Part shown: positions 33,710-45,425 of the stretch, piece by piece
Numbering within the stretch: the stretch's first letter is position 1
Layout: the number at the start of each line of letters is the position of its first letter
Source: Calliopsis andreniformis
Lineage: Eukaryota; Arthropoda; Insecta; Hymenoptera; Andrenidae
Direction of reading: 5' to 3'
NCBI RefSeq assembly: GCF_051401765.1
Contig: NC_135071.1
Location: forward strand, 12,564,961-12,628,960
DNA length: 64,000 nucleotides
Translations under genes and position numbers: made by a program
The notes under the pieces: generated by a model
The model's input: only the letters and a program-made list of their open reading frames with translations
Told to the model about the DNA's origin: nothing
Database searches by the model: none

Positions 33710-34627
33710 CTGAAAAAGAAAAACGTCCAATTCGTTAAGGAAAACTGGATATTGCCAGCTGTCTATAAACATGTTAATTTCAGTGCTCGTCCATCACCAG
33801 GATAATCGCAACGTTTGTGATTTAGGATGGTTAATGAGTAGCAGAAAGTTAAATAAGGGACACACAGCACACGATTCTCGTGTATCGTACTATTTATTGT
33901 TATTTTCACGCACGAACGATTAGCTTCGTTAAAACCAATCACTCTATAGTTATCTCGTGTTACGTAAGATTTCCATCAAAATGCAGTCGATAACATCGAA
34001 GTTACTCGCACAGGACGCGTCGATCTGACGTTAAATAGCGTGCGGAAATCAGCCGAAGAAGAAGACCGTTATTGCGACGTGTTAATGCTCGGCCAAGCTG
34101 CGTTATTATCATTAGTATTCTTAAATTTCTTCAACTGTCAATCGTACGTCGGAAGGACATGTCTATTCACCTCTCCTTGGTTTGTAACGAATGGTTACGT
34201 AGTCATCTGAAAACGAGATTAGAAGTGAGTTCGTTGACCGTTATCGTCATTAACTTATCGCGCTTTGTAAGCTAACTCAGAAAAGAACTAGAAACTTGCT
34301 TGTGATTGCAAAAAAAAAGTTGACTATTTTAATCCTTCGTCAGAAATCATTTTTTAAATGACAGGTCGTTTCTGTGGAACAAAGAGTTTTTTGAAATTCT
34401 AAGCTTTTAAAAAATGGTCAAAAATTCTGTGTTACTTTTCTATTGTATCTCTGGAATATTGTTTAATAGTTTTCGTTTGTAAATGTAATCTGTTTTTTTT
34501 TAGCTTCCATGGAAAATTAGCCTGTGCTTTAAAATACTCAGATTGCTAACGAAGGGTCCAAATGACTTCTAGAATACTTTTCGGCTGCTATATTTTAAAT
34601 TAATTCTCACTTGGCAGTCGTACTCAC
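33710..34627 (-). other. CAP: CAP intron
   Basis: AT-rich with a mild CpG enrichment at about 34000-34110. No exon recognised. Confidence 0.7.
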
Positions 34628-34700
34628 CGTTTCGGTCTGCACGATGCAATGAATCATACATTTTCTTGTACCATTTCGTCTGATTATTCTCCTTGACCTC
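34628..34700 (-). CDS. CAP: CAP SoHo domain, second part
   Basis: Minus strand, acceptor ACATTTTAG, donor GTGAGT. It reads E-V-K-E-N-N-Q-T-K-W-Y-K-K-M-Y-D-S-L-H-R then A-D-R-N. The W-Y-K-x-M-[YF]-x-x-[IL]-H motif is the core of the sorbin homology domain, which in vertebrate CAP binds flotillin in lipid rafts (established knowledge). Phase 0 start, one base out. Confidence 0.96.
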
Positions 34701-35293
34701 CTAAAATGTTTTTCTCGAGTCAAATAATTCAAACGTCAGCATAATCCACCACTTAGAAAGCCATATTCCAATTTCTTTGCGTATAATGTTTTACTACTTT
34801 AAATTTTCAATTATCGTTATACGTATTCATTCTACTGTATGCATGTACTTACCAAATTCTATTTCAATACTTGTATGTTTAGCATAAAAGCTGATAAAAA
34901 TACTGCTTTTACTTTGTAACCAACTGGCTCAATATTTAAATCTACAAGAGACTTTTAATCCCTTACTACAGTAAACGTTACGTCTACAAAATTAAAATTT
35001 AAAATACGCATATTCTTGCAGAGTTAATGAAAATGGCACACAGGAATTCTACCTTTATTTTCTGTTAGAAACTAATTAATATTCAGATTATTTATTTTAG
35101 GACCAAGGATTCAGCCCGTCTCATTAAATATTCTTTCACGTTACGTAAATGGTGATTAATTACTTGCCGCATTATGTAACTTTAATTAGTAGTATGTAGT
35201 GAGGGATTAACACAGTCCAACAGTTGCTAATCGAACACTCTGTCTGATTAATTTCGAATTACTTAAGGTTTCAGTAACTCTTGACAGACCTAC
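34701..35293 (-). other. CAP: CAP intron inside the SoHo domain
   Basis: AT-rich. A GTAAGT-like site at about 34846-34855 has no exon of the right length and phase next to it. Nothing else. Confidence 0.75.
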
Positions 35294-35433
35294 CGATCTC
35301 AAAACAAGAGGTATACCCTCCTTAGTTGTTGGGCCAATACCCTCGAATTTTCGAGGACCCAAATCGGCCATCTTCTTCGGCGGTTCATTTTCCGCTTCCG
35401 GCTCGCTCTCGTACTCTTTCTTCACAGTGTAGA
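35294..35433 (-). CDS. CAP: CAP SoHo domain, first part
   Basis: Minus strand, acceptor TTCGCTCAG, donor GTAGGT. It gives Y-T-V-K-K-E-Y-E-S-E-P-E, then K-F-E-G-I-G-P-T-T-K-E-G-I-P-L-V-L-R-S. G-I-G-P-x-x-x-x-G-I-P-x-x-[LI]-R is the invariant opening of the SORBS SoHo region. Phase 0 at the donor joins directly to E-V-K-E. Confidence 0.95.
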
Positions 35434-35720
35434 CTGAGCGAACATCAGTTTAATTTCACAATGCAGAAACGTTGGAACACTCGCGATACATATGGGAAAT
35501 GAATGTGAAACATCGAAGTGTGACTTGTCGTATTACGCGTGCGTCATGCCAATGTCAAAGTCACAAGACCGTTTGATGCACGATGGAAAAATGGATTACA
35601 GTTTATGATTAGTCAACGCGTGGATCCACGAAGAAATTTTCGGCACGGTTAAGTCTCGAATAGTGCACAGTATAGGTTGCAAGATGTCGAGGGTCAAGGG
35701 TAATTGGAAAATCTACTCAC

Positions 35721-35819
35721 TTATTTCCCCAGGACTAATTAGTGGCTTCTCATCGCTCGGCGGACGCTTCACTGTTTCAGTCTCTTCTAAGTAGGCTGCC
35801 CCTTTTGGCAACTGGCCCT
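35721..35819 (-). CDS. CAP: CAP exon upstream of SoHo (GQLPKGAAYLEE)
   Basis: Minus strand, acceptor TCATGTTAG, donor GTGAGT. It reads G-Q-L-P-K-G-A-A-Y-L-E-E-T-E-T, then R-P-P-S-D-E-K and I-S-P-G-E-I. Both ends are phase 1. Q-K-A-R-E-G-Q-L-P-K-G-A at the upstream junction is a coherent joined sequence. Confidence 0.92.
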
Positions 35820-36986
35820 CTAACATGACAACAAAGAAGCTTGATTAACGCGTGACACAGAGGAACTTGAAGAAAGTAACTCTGTGAGATTAATTCTATT
35901 TTTTAAGTGGAATCACCTCTTTAAGCACCTATTAAAAGTTAGATACTTTCATTAGCCAGAAAAATATTCGCCTCTACCAATTTCAACTACCTTGAAATAT
36001 GTTGCTACTTTTCCTCATATATGTAAAAAATATTTTCAATATTACATAGTGTATTCTTTAAGATTTGAGGTAAATTCTAGGTTTAAGCTAGTTTTGAGAA
36101 ACAGTGCTATAATGATAAATTACATAAACTTGTGTTTCTGATGGTATCACTACTATATTTGATGGTTGAAACTTCTGCTCAAATGACGATGGATATCGAC
36201 ACGTAATTGTAAATCACAATCTGGGCAGTAGTACACATACTCCGAATGTAGGGCATACTTGGCGAGAAATTAGAGTCAATATTCCACGTTACGGAACTTG
36301 CAAACTATGTACATACATTATGTCGAGTATGTATGTATATACGTACACATATGCAGAGTATTCGACAGCAGGTATCAGAAGCTTCAAGGGGTGATTCCAT
36401 GTGCAAAAATAAGACGAAAATAAAGGATGACGAAATTGCATTTGAGGCATCGTTTCCGAGTTATGAATTGATAAAGATAGATGTAAAATGAACTTGAAAC
36501 GTGTCTGGCTTGGAAGCTTATTCTACTGCCAGCTTGCACTGGCCAGGTCAGACACAGCGTCAGGCGAATACGCCAGTAGAATAAGACAGGTCAGACACAT
36601 TTCAGATATTTTATTCAAAATTAATAACTTAGAAACTATCTAATTAACTTGAATCCTAAAATAATACAATATATAATATTAAGAATCTTTTTGCATATGT
36701 CTCAATACCTTGATAACACACTTCAAGATTATTAAAATGAAATTAATTTAAAGAATTTTCATATTCAAGAAATTCTCAAATTCTCAAAGTTAATGAAAGG
36801 AATTAATAATATTCGTGCGTTCTTTTCTTAGTACAATTATTTTTAATTCTATTGTCCATAAAATAATTATGCATTGTCACTAAACTCTACATTTTGTATT
36901 GAAAGCAAGATGACAAGTATGCCAGTTCCTCTTGCTTATTTTTAATGACCAAAAAATGATTTATTAAAGTTATTCTTAGAACTTAC
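35820..36986 (-). other. CAP: CAP intron
   Basis: It contains copy 2 of the palindromic element (36350-36665). The rest is AT-rich with a TATG/TACA simple-repeat patch near 36300-36350. Confidence 0.75.
36350..36665. mobile_element. Palindromic element, copy 2 (related to 9763-10130)
   Basis: The left end (GACAGCAGGTATCAG ... CAAGGGGTGATTCC) matches the complement of the right arm of copy 1. The centre (GTCTGGCTTGG, TTATTCTACTG, AGTAGAATAAGA, CAGACACATTTCA) matches copy 1 directly. Both copies therefore derive from one palindromic family. The right terminus looks truncated. Confidence 0.55.
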
Positions 36987-37167
36987 CTCTGGCTTTCTGG
37001 AGCAACGTGATGGTTGGATTCTGTGCTCGTGGTAATCGAGGCGCTGAAGCCAAAGAGCTTAATCCTTGTGACGGGGCTGAATGTGAATTAACAATTCGCG
37101 TACTACTGTCATTACTAATTTGAGATATGTTCTTTCCCTCGTCTGCTTCCCAAGGTGGCGGTGCAGT
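36987..37167 (-). CDS. CAP: CAP exon, APPPWEADEG block
   Basis: Minus strand, acceptor CATTATAG, donor GTAAGT. It reads T-A-P-P-P-W-E-A-D-E-G-K-N-I-S, then a Ser-rich stretch and P-R-A-Q-N-P-T-I-T-L-L-Q-K-A-R. A-P-P-P-W-E recurs in SORBS and other cytoskeletal adaptors. Phase 0 in, one base out. Confidence 0.93.
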
Positions 37168-37612
37168 CTATAATGTAATACACAAAATTAGAAACGAAAA
37201 CGTCTGCACAGTTGTGAAAATTGTCAAAATTGTCAGAATTTAAAATTTAATAAAACAATAACACATTTAGATCCGAAATACACAGAGCTTCATCAATCTG
37301 AATTTCTAGCACTGCTTCTTATGCTTTATACTAAATGTTTATTTAGTAATAAATTACAAATGTATAAAATGTAATAAATTACATTGAGCTACTGTAAATA
37401 AATTAAATAAATAAGATTGTAAAAATTGTACAAATTACTAGAATGATCTAAATCGTGTTACTTGAAACATTTGATCTTTTCATTTGATATTTTAAAAACT
37501 TCTTGCCACCCACATTTTCAAGATTTCAATTACACAGAAAACTCTGTTAGTCCATTAATAAATTTCACGGCTGGCGAGAAAGGATCGCGATACATAAATC
37601 TTGGTAACTCAC
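37168..37612 (-). other. CAP: CAP intron
   Basis: AT-rich, nothing recognised. Confidence 0.8.
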
Positions 37613-37815
37613 TTCTTGCTGCGCTAGCTTTTTCCGGCTTAGAATGGGGCTCTCGAATTGCACTGGCCGAAATTCCTTTTTCTCTGGAACAGGACTCGCT
37701 CCAGCGCTGGAAGGGGTCCAGACGGGTGGAATACCACCATCCTTTTGAGACTCTTTGCGCTCAGGACTTGGTTCTTTCGGGGGTGGCGGTGGCTCGCTTC
37801 CAGGTGACCAAACGC
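37613..37815 (-). CDS. CAP: CAP exon, proline-rich VWSPGSE / VWTPSSAG block
   Basis: Minus strand, acceptor TTATTATTAG, donor GTGAGT. It encodes V-W-S-P-G-S-E-P-P-P-P-P-K-E-P-S-P-E-R, then P-P-V-W-T-P-S-S-A-G-A-S-P-V-P-E and F-R-P-V-Q-F-E-S-P-I-L-S-R-K. This is the common exon into which all the upstream alternative exons can splice: it takes one leftover base. The paired V-W-[ST]-P motifs and proline runs look like protein-binding motifs. Confidence 0.93.
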
Positions 37816-39609
37816 CTAATAATAAAACTTCACATTATCAACCAATTCCAATCGTATCTCGCTAATTAAAACAAGTACAGATTATTTCCACGAAACAATC
37901 CAAACACAGGCTAAATATTAGTATACTCAACATAATAAAATTCAGAGTCCACAAACTCTTTAGCCTGAACGACCAGTAATACTTTCTGAATCACTAAATG
38001 AGTTAAAAATATTGCGAGCTTCAGCTGAAAAATACATAAAAATAGTTTCTACTTTATTTTCGTTACTCCTACGTGTGTTATTTCATTTGAATAATGGTGT
38101 GCTCAGTGTCAAACGAAATACATGCACTCGATATCGAGGCTAATCCTTCGAGAACTTCGGTTTTATTATTTCACGTAACATCGCAAGCTGGGATCGAACG
38201 ATGATCGAGTTGAATCGCTGGCTCGAGTTTCGTGCAAACAACATTTGCATCAAGCTGAAGGAAGCTGCGAGGGGGTCTTTGCACTGTGGTGGAAGCGGAC
38301 GTGGTCGAGCCACGTGAGTTCAGCGAGAACGAGCCAAAATCAACATTCGTCATCTGTGAGAGACTTGCTAATCTCGGCTGGCGGGGGCGTATTATATAAA
38401 GAATCGTTCCTTCCCAGACGATTCCTCGGTCCATTACGTCAACCTAACCCACAGAAGGGCGGAAGCAATTTTTGGTATACACACGGACAGCGGTAATTAT
38501 CCATCCATTAGTTCCCCTTCATACGGTTTTCAAAGGATCATTAACTACGCGAGGTCTGATCGAGGGAGCTCAGTCACTTGGTCAAACCTGAAGGATTACA
38601 CTACGAGGAGTATCACTGGAGTATCAAAGTAGCGAAATTTTTGAACGTGGATTATTGAAAAGCTCTATAATCACTCCGAGAGATGACATTTTCTGCACTG
38701 TTTCACTCTGACTATGGTGGTGAACAAAAGAAAGCCTAAAATTGATCTTTGTGCAACTGAGTATTCTTACTTTAAACAAACTATATAAATTTAAATAAAT
38801 TTATTTCAGTTTATTCTCCCATAGAAATTTAAATATGCTTTTAGATATTTGTTAATAACTTCTATAATAATTCATGTACACCTAATCATGGAATCAAATC
38901 CAAATATCTGCGATCTATGTGGAACACTTTCTAACTATCTGCCTTAAGCATAATGATAGAAGAAACCAACATAATGTACCAAATTCATTGAAAGTATTAC
39001 AGGGTGAACAATCTTATGAGAGAGTCATTAGCTTTTTAAAAGACACAAATCTTTACAGTATAATATAATAATTTTTCCACCTTATTGTACACCAAACCTC
39101 TAAAATAACGTGGTCACTAATAACCTAGTAGGTAGATGTGACCTAAAACTCGAAATAAAAAAGAACTTCTATGATAGACTGCTTGCCACCTGAAATATAA
39201 ATATGTTCCTCTAGAGGCATATTTTTAACTTATTTTTGCTTTACAAAAAAAATTAGCTCATATATCTTCTCAAAATAACTCGAGCTTACAATAGTAGATA
39301 TTTTACTTCATATTAATATCAGGTTTATCCATACTAAAATATCTACAAATTTTGTATAACATAAGACTCAGTAATAATTTTTGTTTCTTAAAGTCAGTAT
39401 TTTTGCATTTTCTTACTTTTTTAACTGTATTTTGTTCATCATTGTCTAGCTACTACCAGCAAAAAAAACTGATAAAATTGAAGTCCACAGTGGACCTCGA
39501 ACAAACAGCAGAAGCTTAGACTTAATAATAGCCATGAGGACAAGGCACCCAGCTTCTAAATGATTATTGAAAACAAAACCTCGAACGAAAAGAAACGCCT
39601 GTGACTCAC
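37816..39609 (-). other. CAP: CAP intron
   Basis: It holds copy B of an interspersed repeat (39171-39296). The 87-codon minus ORF at 38171-38434 has no usable splice context. A CpG-rich patch at 38210-38330 has no clear role. Confidence 0.6.
39171..39296. repeat. Interspersed repeat, copy B (partner at 31881)
   Basis: Direct-orientation copy of 31881-32010; see that entry for the shared blocks. Two diverged copies about 7.3 kb apart in introns of one gene point to an old mobile element. Confidence 0.6.
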
Positions 39610-39636
39610 GTTGAGTCAAGAAACCGTTTTTCGTTT
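39610..39636 (-). CDS. CAP: Candidate 27-bp CAP cassette microexon
   Basis: On the minus strand a GTCGCAACAG acceptor and a consensus GTGAGT donor enclose 27 bp reading [x]-T-K-N-G-F-L-T-Q with phase 1 at both ends. It fits the surrounding phase-1 chain. A segment this short could fit by chance, so it needs transcript support. Confidence 0.3.
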
Positions 39637-40767
39637 CTGTTGCGACACCCTCGCGAATTCGGAACCACCATGCGGCTGTGTTTTACAGAGGTAATTTTGT
39701 CGGCGTTACGACAACAGGAAATAAGCGTAAAGTCAGTAAAATTAGAATTTCGTGGGCGTCGATACTAGGATACGTCTAATTGTAATTGGCCGAGGAGCAT
39801 CAGGATACAATGCCGAGCCGTTTTTTGGAGCAAGACGTTGCGGACGATGCCAATTTTCGTTTTAATTAATTTCAAAATGCCACGGAAAATCGGGTGACGC
39901 TAATGCGGCGTGACGCTGAACGGATTCGCTTGTTTTCGTGCAGCAGCCTTGTTACAAGAGGCTCGAGAAAAAGGTACAGAACGTTACGGACACGTTTATT
40001 ATCGAGAGGGCAAAGTATCCTGCTCGTCGATTCTCTGTTCGTTCCACTTAATTGGGGAACACTTTTGCTTTCCGCTTCAATATCGTTTTTACTTAGAAGA
40101 GGAGTTTTATATCTTGGGTAAAAGAATAGGCTGTTTCGTTTTTACGAATGAACCTGTTAACTGGAGATAAATTGAAGATAAATTGTATAGAGTTCTTCTG
40201 AGGGTCAACGAAAGACTGTTTTTACGTATTTTTGATTAGTCGATGGGACGCAGTCGTAGAATCTTAATTGTCCTTAATGTATATAGCTGTTTAATAATGC
40301 AGACCGTGTGTCTTGAAAAAGAGAATAAAAATCGATCTTGGATTTAAGTAAGTTTTTCGAATATTTACGATCACAAGGATTATAGTTAACAATCACAAGC
40401 ATGCACACACCTGATACATTTAAAGAAACATGTGATACATCGCAGCCATCACAGTTATGTTAACAAAATTAATGAATTACTTAATATATTATAATAGAGG
40501 AATACAAAATATTTATTAAGTTTGTAGACACTGGTGCGAAAATAGAGAAGATCCTATGACAATAGGATCCTATAAAAAGTAATCGATTAGATTTTCCTAA
40601 ACACTGATTAGAAGTAATTCAACTTTTGTTATCACAGTTTAATCACATTCAATACGGCGTGACCCATGGATGCTCTCTGTCTCGTTAAGCGTCGTTTCGT
40701 TTAATAAACGTAGAATTCACAACAGTAAAAACGTTGTTAATTTCACGCGTATTCTTTGAAACTTTAC

Positions 40768-40815
40768 CTGGTGTTTTCGAGGAGGCTTTAAACGTGGGAG
40801 CGAACATAACGTTCT
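40768..40815 (-). CDS. CAP: Candidate 48-bp CAP cassette exon (NVMFAPTFKASS)
   Basis: On the minus strand, acceptor GGCATTTTCAG and donor CCAG|GTAAAG enclose 48 bp reading [x]-N-V-M-F-A-P-T-F-K-A-S-S-K-T-P. Phase 1 at both ends; joining the 37815 exon gives T-P-G-V-W-S-P-G. Good splice signals and a polar yet aromatic content suggest a true exon. An ATG at 40807 could also let it act as a first coding exon. Confidence 0.6.
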
Positions 40816-43800
40816 CTGAAAATGCCAAAAGTGTTTAAAGGATTCGTTCAACTCCGTTCCCATCGAATGAATTTCCGGCCATCGATTATGATTTTGGCTC
40901 GAAAAGGAGATGTCGACGTATTACATTTCCATTCAGAGAAGTAATAGCAACTTAGCTCTACAATTTAGAGAGAAACAGATTACTTCGAAGTAACTATCGT
41001 CTACATTTGTGGCGTTTGTCGATTACTCTATTTCAAATCCTCTATTTAAAGGTGATATCCGCATTGACAAGCAACGTGACCTTTGGAAGCATGCCACGAT
41101 TACTCTCGTTGGAGGCAGCATTCACAAATAAAAACTAAGTCTCCCTTAAACGAACTCCAAAAATACTACGTGTCCTTTCTCTTCCCTTTCGACCTGCGAT
41201 CTTCGAGCGACGTTAAATGTTAAATTGATACTTAAGAGAAGGAACGTTTCATTTCTCACATTTTGTAACTATGCTTGGCACTTTATTTGTATTATTCAAT
41301 CGAGTATACAATGCTCACACATAACACTTCATACTTCATATATCATTCAATTATTTAATTCTACATTTCATTTGCAAAACGACTTAGCTTCGAAAACTAC
41401 CAACAACTTTTGGCCTAGTCAAATTTCTAGCTCGATAAATTACATCATTTTTAAAACAATTCTATGATACATTACAGCAGAAATTCGCATCGTAAAAGGC
41501 TCGAAAAATAATTCTATCCTGCGTCATAAACCGCCAATAACAATGTGGTTGAGAATCGCTCGTGGAAAATGTGAAATTTGTATGCTAGCCAAAGCATTAA
41601 CATAACGCGTCGCGTTGCACGGTACTGACATCCACCGAGAGGTTATTCTGCGGCCTTAAATCGCGATAAAGACCGTGCCGAGGACTCCTTAAATTGCTTC
41701 TTTACGAGCTTGGCATATGTCATTAATACGGAAGCGAGGTTGATGAGCTTCGAGCGAAAAAAAGAAGAGGAGCCTCAAGGAAAACAGAAAACTCGAGGGT
41801 GAGATGCTAAGCATCTTTTAAATTGCGATACTGTGGACTGAAACCGCCTTAATTTTTCCTAAGATTAATAGACTCCTCTGGTATAGTAGATAGCGAATTT
41901 AATGAGACAAATTTCAGAGGAAAACATTTGATAAGAACGACAATAACAATAAAAATATGAAAATGTTTTCGACGAGAGTAAGTTTATAAATTCAAATTAG
42001 GGGTTACGTGTACCTAAATAATTTCTTGGTTTTTACATATTTAGAGAGCTTCAGATCTCAAGAATATATCCTGAAAATTTCATATCGATATCTCAAAAAT
42101 TAATACAGTTGTAAAATTTTAAACGCGGTTTTCCTGAAACACGATTTTCAAATATGGCGGACGTTATATCTTGAGAACCACTTGATCAATTGATTTCAAA
42201 TTTGCAAGAGATATTCTTAGGAACCTTACACTATCCTTGACGATCTAACTTTTTTAAATTTTATTTCCCATTTTTCAAAAATTAAAAAAAGGACGAGTTT
42301 TCCAGATTTCAACTTTACACGGTCGCTATTTTGTAATAAAATGCAAAATGAAGATCTAGAGATCGTTAAAGACTTCTAAATTTCATCTATTTTTAATATC
42401 CATTCGGTTCTTTGCATTCAGATGCATTATTTAAGCTAGATAACGTCCACCAACAAATGCCTGAATTAAGAAAGAAACACGTTTCCTATCAATAACAAAA
42501 TCCCCTTTAGTTAACAACATTTCCTCATGAAAATTTAAGACAGTACTGCTGAAAGACGTATCTTTTGTAAGAAAAACATTTACGTCATTTCCATTCATAG
42601 ATAAGAAGAAGTTCCTGGACTTATATAGCTTGTCTTGAGCTTATATGCAGATGTAACCCCTTAAATCATGGCAAAAGAAATTAAGGAGGAAGCATGCTGG
42701 AAAAGGTCCGAGCGTGAATTCAATTTCGCGGGCGGGAAGTCCTGAATAAACGGAAGGAAACGGAGTCTGACAAACGAAAATAGCGCGCAACTTCTGCCTC
42801 GCGCGAACCACGGGTATATTGTAATTTCGTGCAATCTGTGGCGCTGTAACGCGACACCTTTATGTAATCGAAAACCGGCAAGCTAGTGTTCCATGTTTTC
42901 CTCTGATATTTGATTTTCCACGTACTGCTAGTAAACACGGGTTCTCAGAGCTCCAAGTACCCGAAAATATATCAAGATTTTAAACACTTAAACGATTCAT
43001 GCAGCTGGGATATATGTATTTGATAAACAGCCTGTTAAATAAAGATTCTTCTCTTTGCATTTTTATGCAGTGCTTTGGGCGTTATTTCTGTTGAACGAAA
43101 AATCGGTGTTGAGATTGCAAATCAGTTTGCAAGATCAGTGATCTATTTCGAATTTAGCATTTCGATATACTTGGGTTTTCTGTGGCTAGGATGAAACGAA
43201 GTTTAGAAACAAGTTCGTCATACTCTGAGTTCTCAATTGAATTCACCTTGTGAGCTTGTATTTAGGACTGTACAAGCTTGGAAATAGAGTATGATGAACT
43301 AATTTCTAGCACACCTGCGATCAGTTTTATATACCTGTTCATAATAGATATGATAGTAAATTTGATGTATACTTGTAGATTAATTTCCATAATTATTGCG
43401 AATGTAATTTGACTAGCCCTCACCCAAGAGTGCAACCTACTCTGTTTAAACACTTAGATATTACTTTACTGCTGATTTTTATGCGAACTCATAGTTTCCT
43501 AAACACAGTTGAAAGAATGGAACTGAAATAAAGATTCACCCCATCTTTCAAACACTATTCCCCTACGTTCAATGGTTTTCAATATTCTATGCACAACTTT
43601 CAACACATCGCAGATTTTCATAAATACATAAAAATCCAGTCTACTGATCAGACACTCAGGAGACTACAAGTAATTTCGAATCAGAGCTAGGGAAAATTAG
43701 CAACAGTCTCAAGAGCCATTCCCCCAGCACTGTTCTCAGCGAACGAAAGAGGTCGAAACACTTGTTCTAAGTAGGTTGTCCCCTATCGAAACGAATCTCC

Positions 43801-43913
43801 GCAGAGCAACCTGTTGAACGAATCCTTGAGGCGACACCGCCTCGAATCCTATCGCTTCCCGCGGGTCGTCGCGACGGCAACCTTAACGAGCATCCGTCAA
43901 CGAGCACACTCAC
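40816..43913 (-). other. CAP: CAP intron
   Basis: AT-rich. About 42000-42420 has the look of degraded mobile-element DNA, but I see no defined ends or second copy here. Nothing coding recognised. Confidence 0.6.
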
Positions 43914-44160
43914 TTTTCTCCAGCATGACCTGCGGCGGTCCCGTTTCTGGGTCGACCGAAAATTTCGTACGCGCGATCGCGTTTCGCGGTGAACGACGGA
44001 GGCTCGAGGGTCGACCGGGGAAGACTGAGAGGCGTCGCGACGCTCGGAGGCCCGACGCCACCACCATCGCCCTGCGTTCCTCCACGTCGCTCGACTACGC
44101 AGAAGCTGGCGATTTAGAATAGTCTTGTAACGCGCGCGACTCGCCGAAACGCTTGGACGT
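43840..44160 (-). promoter_or_regulatory. CAP: CpG island, candidate internal CAP promoter
   Basis: This is the densest CpG stretch outside coding exons in the window, with many CGCG and TCGA/GTCGAC sites. It overlaps the candidate first exon at 43914-44067. ORFs are open on both strands here because of composition alone. Confidence 0.5.
43914..44067 (-). CDS. CAP: Candidate alternative first coding exon of CAP in a CpG island
   Basis: On the minus strand an open frame from ATG 44067 (M-V-V-A-S-G-L-R-A-S-R-R) runs to D-P-E-T-G-P-P-Q-V-M-L-E-K and meets a strong AAAA|GTGAGT donor in phase 1. That lets it join the exon at 40815, 39636 or 37815. The methionine in V-M-L-E-K (about 43926) could be the real start, with the rest 5' UTR. 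The location in a CpG island supports a promoter. Confidence 0.5.
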
Positions 44161-44273
44161 TTTTTACGGAAACGATTACGATACTCGACGAGCAGTTCTC
44201 TTCCTCGACCGATCTACAGCGTGTCCCGCAACTTCTGGTGCAACGGGAAACTTGGTGGATCTATGGAAACAAA

Positions 44274-44920
44274 ATAGGGGAAATGTACCAATTACTGTGA
44301 TCGTTAAGGGTACCTGTCCCAAACTTGGTTAAATTAAATAGTATCACTTCATTCTTGGGGATTTTTGGTAATTATTTAATGTAATGGACATAATGAAATT
44401 GATGAGATTAGATGTCCCAGTTTTGGTTAAATTAAACGATTGCTTCAGTTTTTATTATTGTTATTTATTATTATTATATGGGGATTTTTGGTAGTTATTT
44501 ACTGTAGGAACATACCATCGATTTTAAGGATATTTAAAATGAAATTTATAATAATATTCGATAATGAATTTTATACATAATGTAAATTATAAATTAACAA
44601 ATTTTTTGGTACCTGACATATTAGAAACATTTTAGATATAAATTGAAGTACAAAAAAAGTTCATGCACTAACTAGGTACTGCCGCGCATAAAAATGCACG
44701 GAATAAATACTGTGTGCCAATTACTGTATTGTTATCTTGCTTCTAGTGTTTTAGAAGTGTAAACATGTTATGTCTTCGATTCGAATATGTAACTCAAAGG
44801 TTCGAGTTTATGAAAAAAAATAAATATTTTTAATTTAATACTGCTATATTTTGTCACGTGTGAAAATAGAAGGGGGCACAGTATTCAGCCCCCACACAGT
44901 AATTGGTACTTTTACCCTAA
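44274..44920. mobile_element. Inverted-repeat element of about 0.65 kb
   Basis: The left end carries GTACCAATTACTGTG and the right end its inverse CACAGTAATTGGTAC, and A-T-A-G-G-G-G / T-A-C-C-C-T-A outer bases also roughly match. The interior has a tandem pair of GTCCCA..TTGGTTAAATTAAA segments (about 44327 and 44422). No ORF. Confidence 0.55.
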
Positions 44921-45243
44921 GTGAAAAATGTTGGGGTCTGACGAAGCACGGACTTCGACGAGAGTTAGGCTAACATCTAACGATAAGACTGATGAAGATC
45001 TTTGTTACTGGTTTTAATCACGTATGGAAGAGCATTGAATTAAGAGAAGTGACTTGTGTTGTAAACAAATTTTGGAGAACTAGTTTCCCCACTCCTGTGA
45101 CTGGCTTAGAAATATTCTTTATACTACTGCAAATGGATCACTGTTTTCCAAGTGTCATTGGAGTCGACCAGATTTGTCAAACAGGTAGTAGTATGGCACC
45201 ATATTTTTCAGCCGAGTTTACTTTTCTGATAGGGAGAGCAATT

Positions 45244-45425
45244 TTAACCCCTTCGTGATTAATGGACATAGTATTTGTATACGTGAAATATGTGCATATG
45301 TAACATAGACTACGTCCAACTTTTTTTCTGTTGTTGCACCTAGAATGACGTTAGAAGCCTAGTTAACAAAAAAGAAGTAAAAATAGAAGATTCTAAAAAA
45401 AGTCATTCGAACACGAAAGGGTTAA
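45244..45425. mobile_element. piggyBac-like non-autonomous element 2
   Basis: TTAA at both ends; left terminus CCCCTTCGTGATTAATGGAC, right terminus read inward CCCTTTCGTGTTCGAATGAC. 182 bp, no ORF. Same end type as 11183 and 46554. Confidence 0.6.

Noticed and set aside
38171..38434. 87-codon minus ORF in a CAP intron
   Set aside because: No acceptor/donor pair gives the phase needed by the neighbouring CAP exons and there is no recognisable motif.
42000..42420. Possible degraded transposon
   Set aside because: Texture suggests an old repeat, but I found no inverted ends, coding remnant or second copy in the window.
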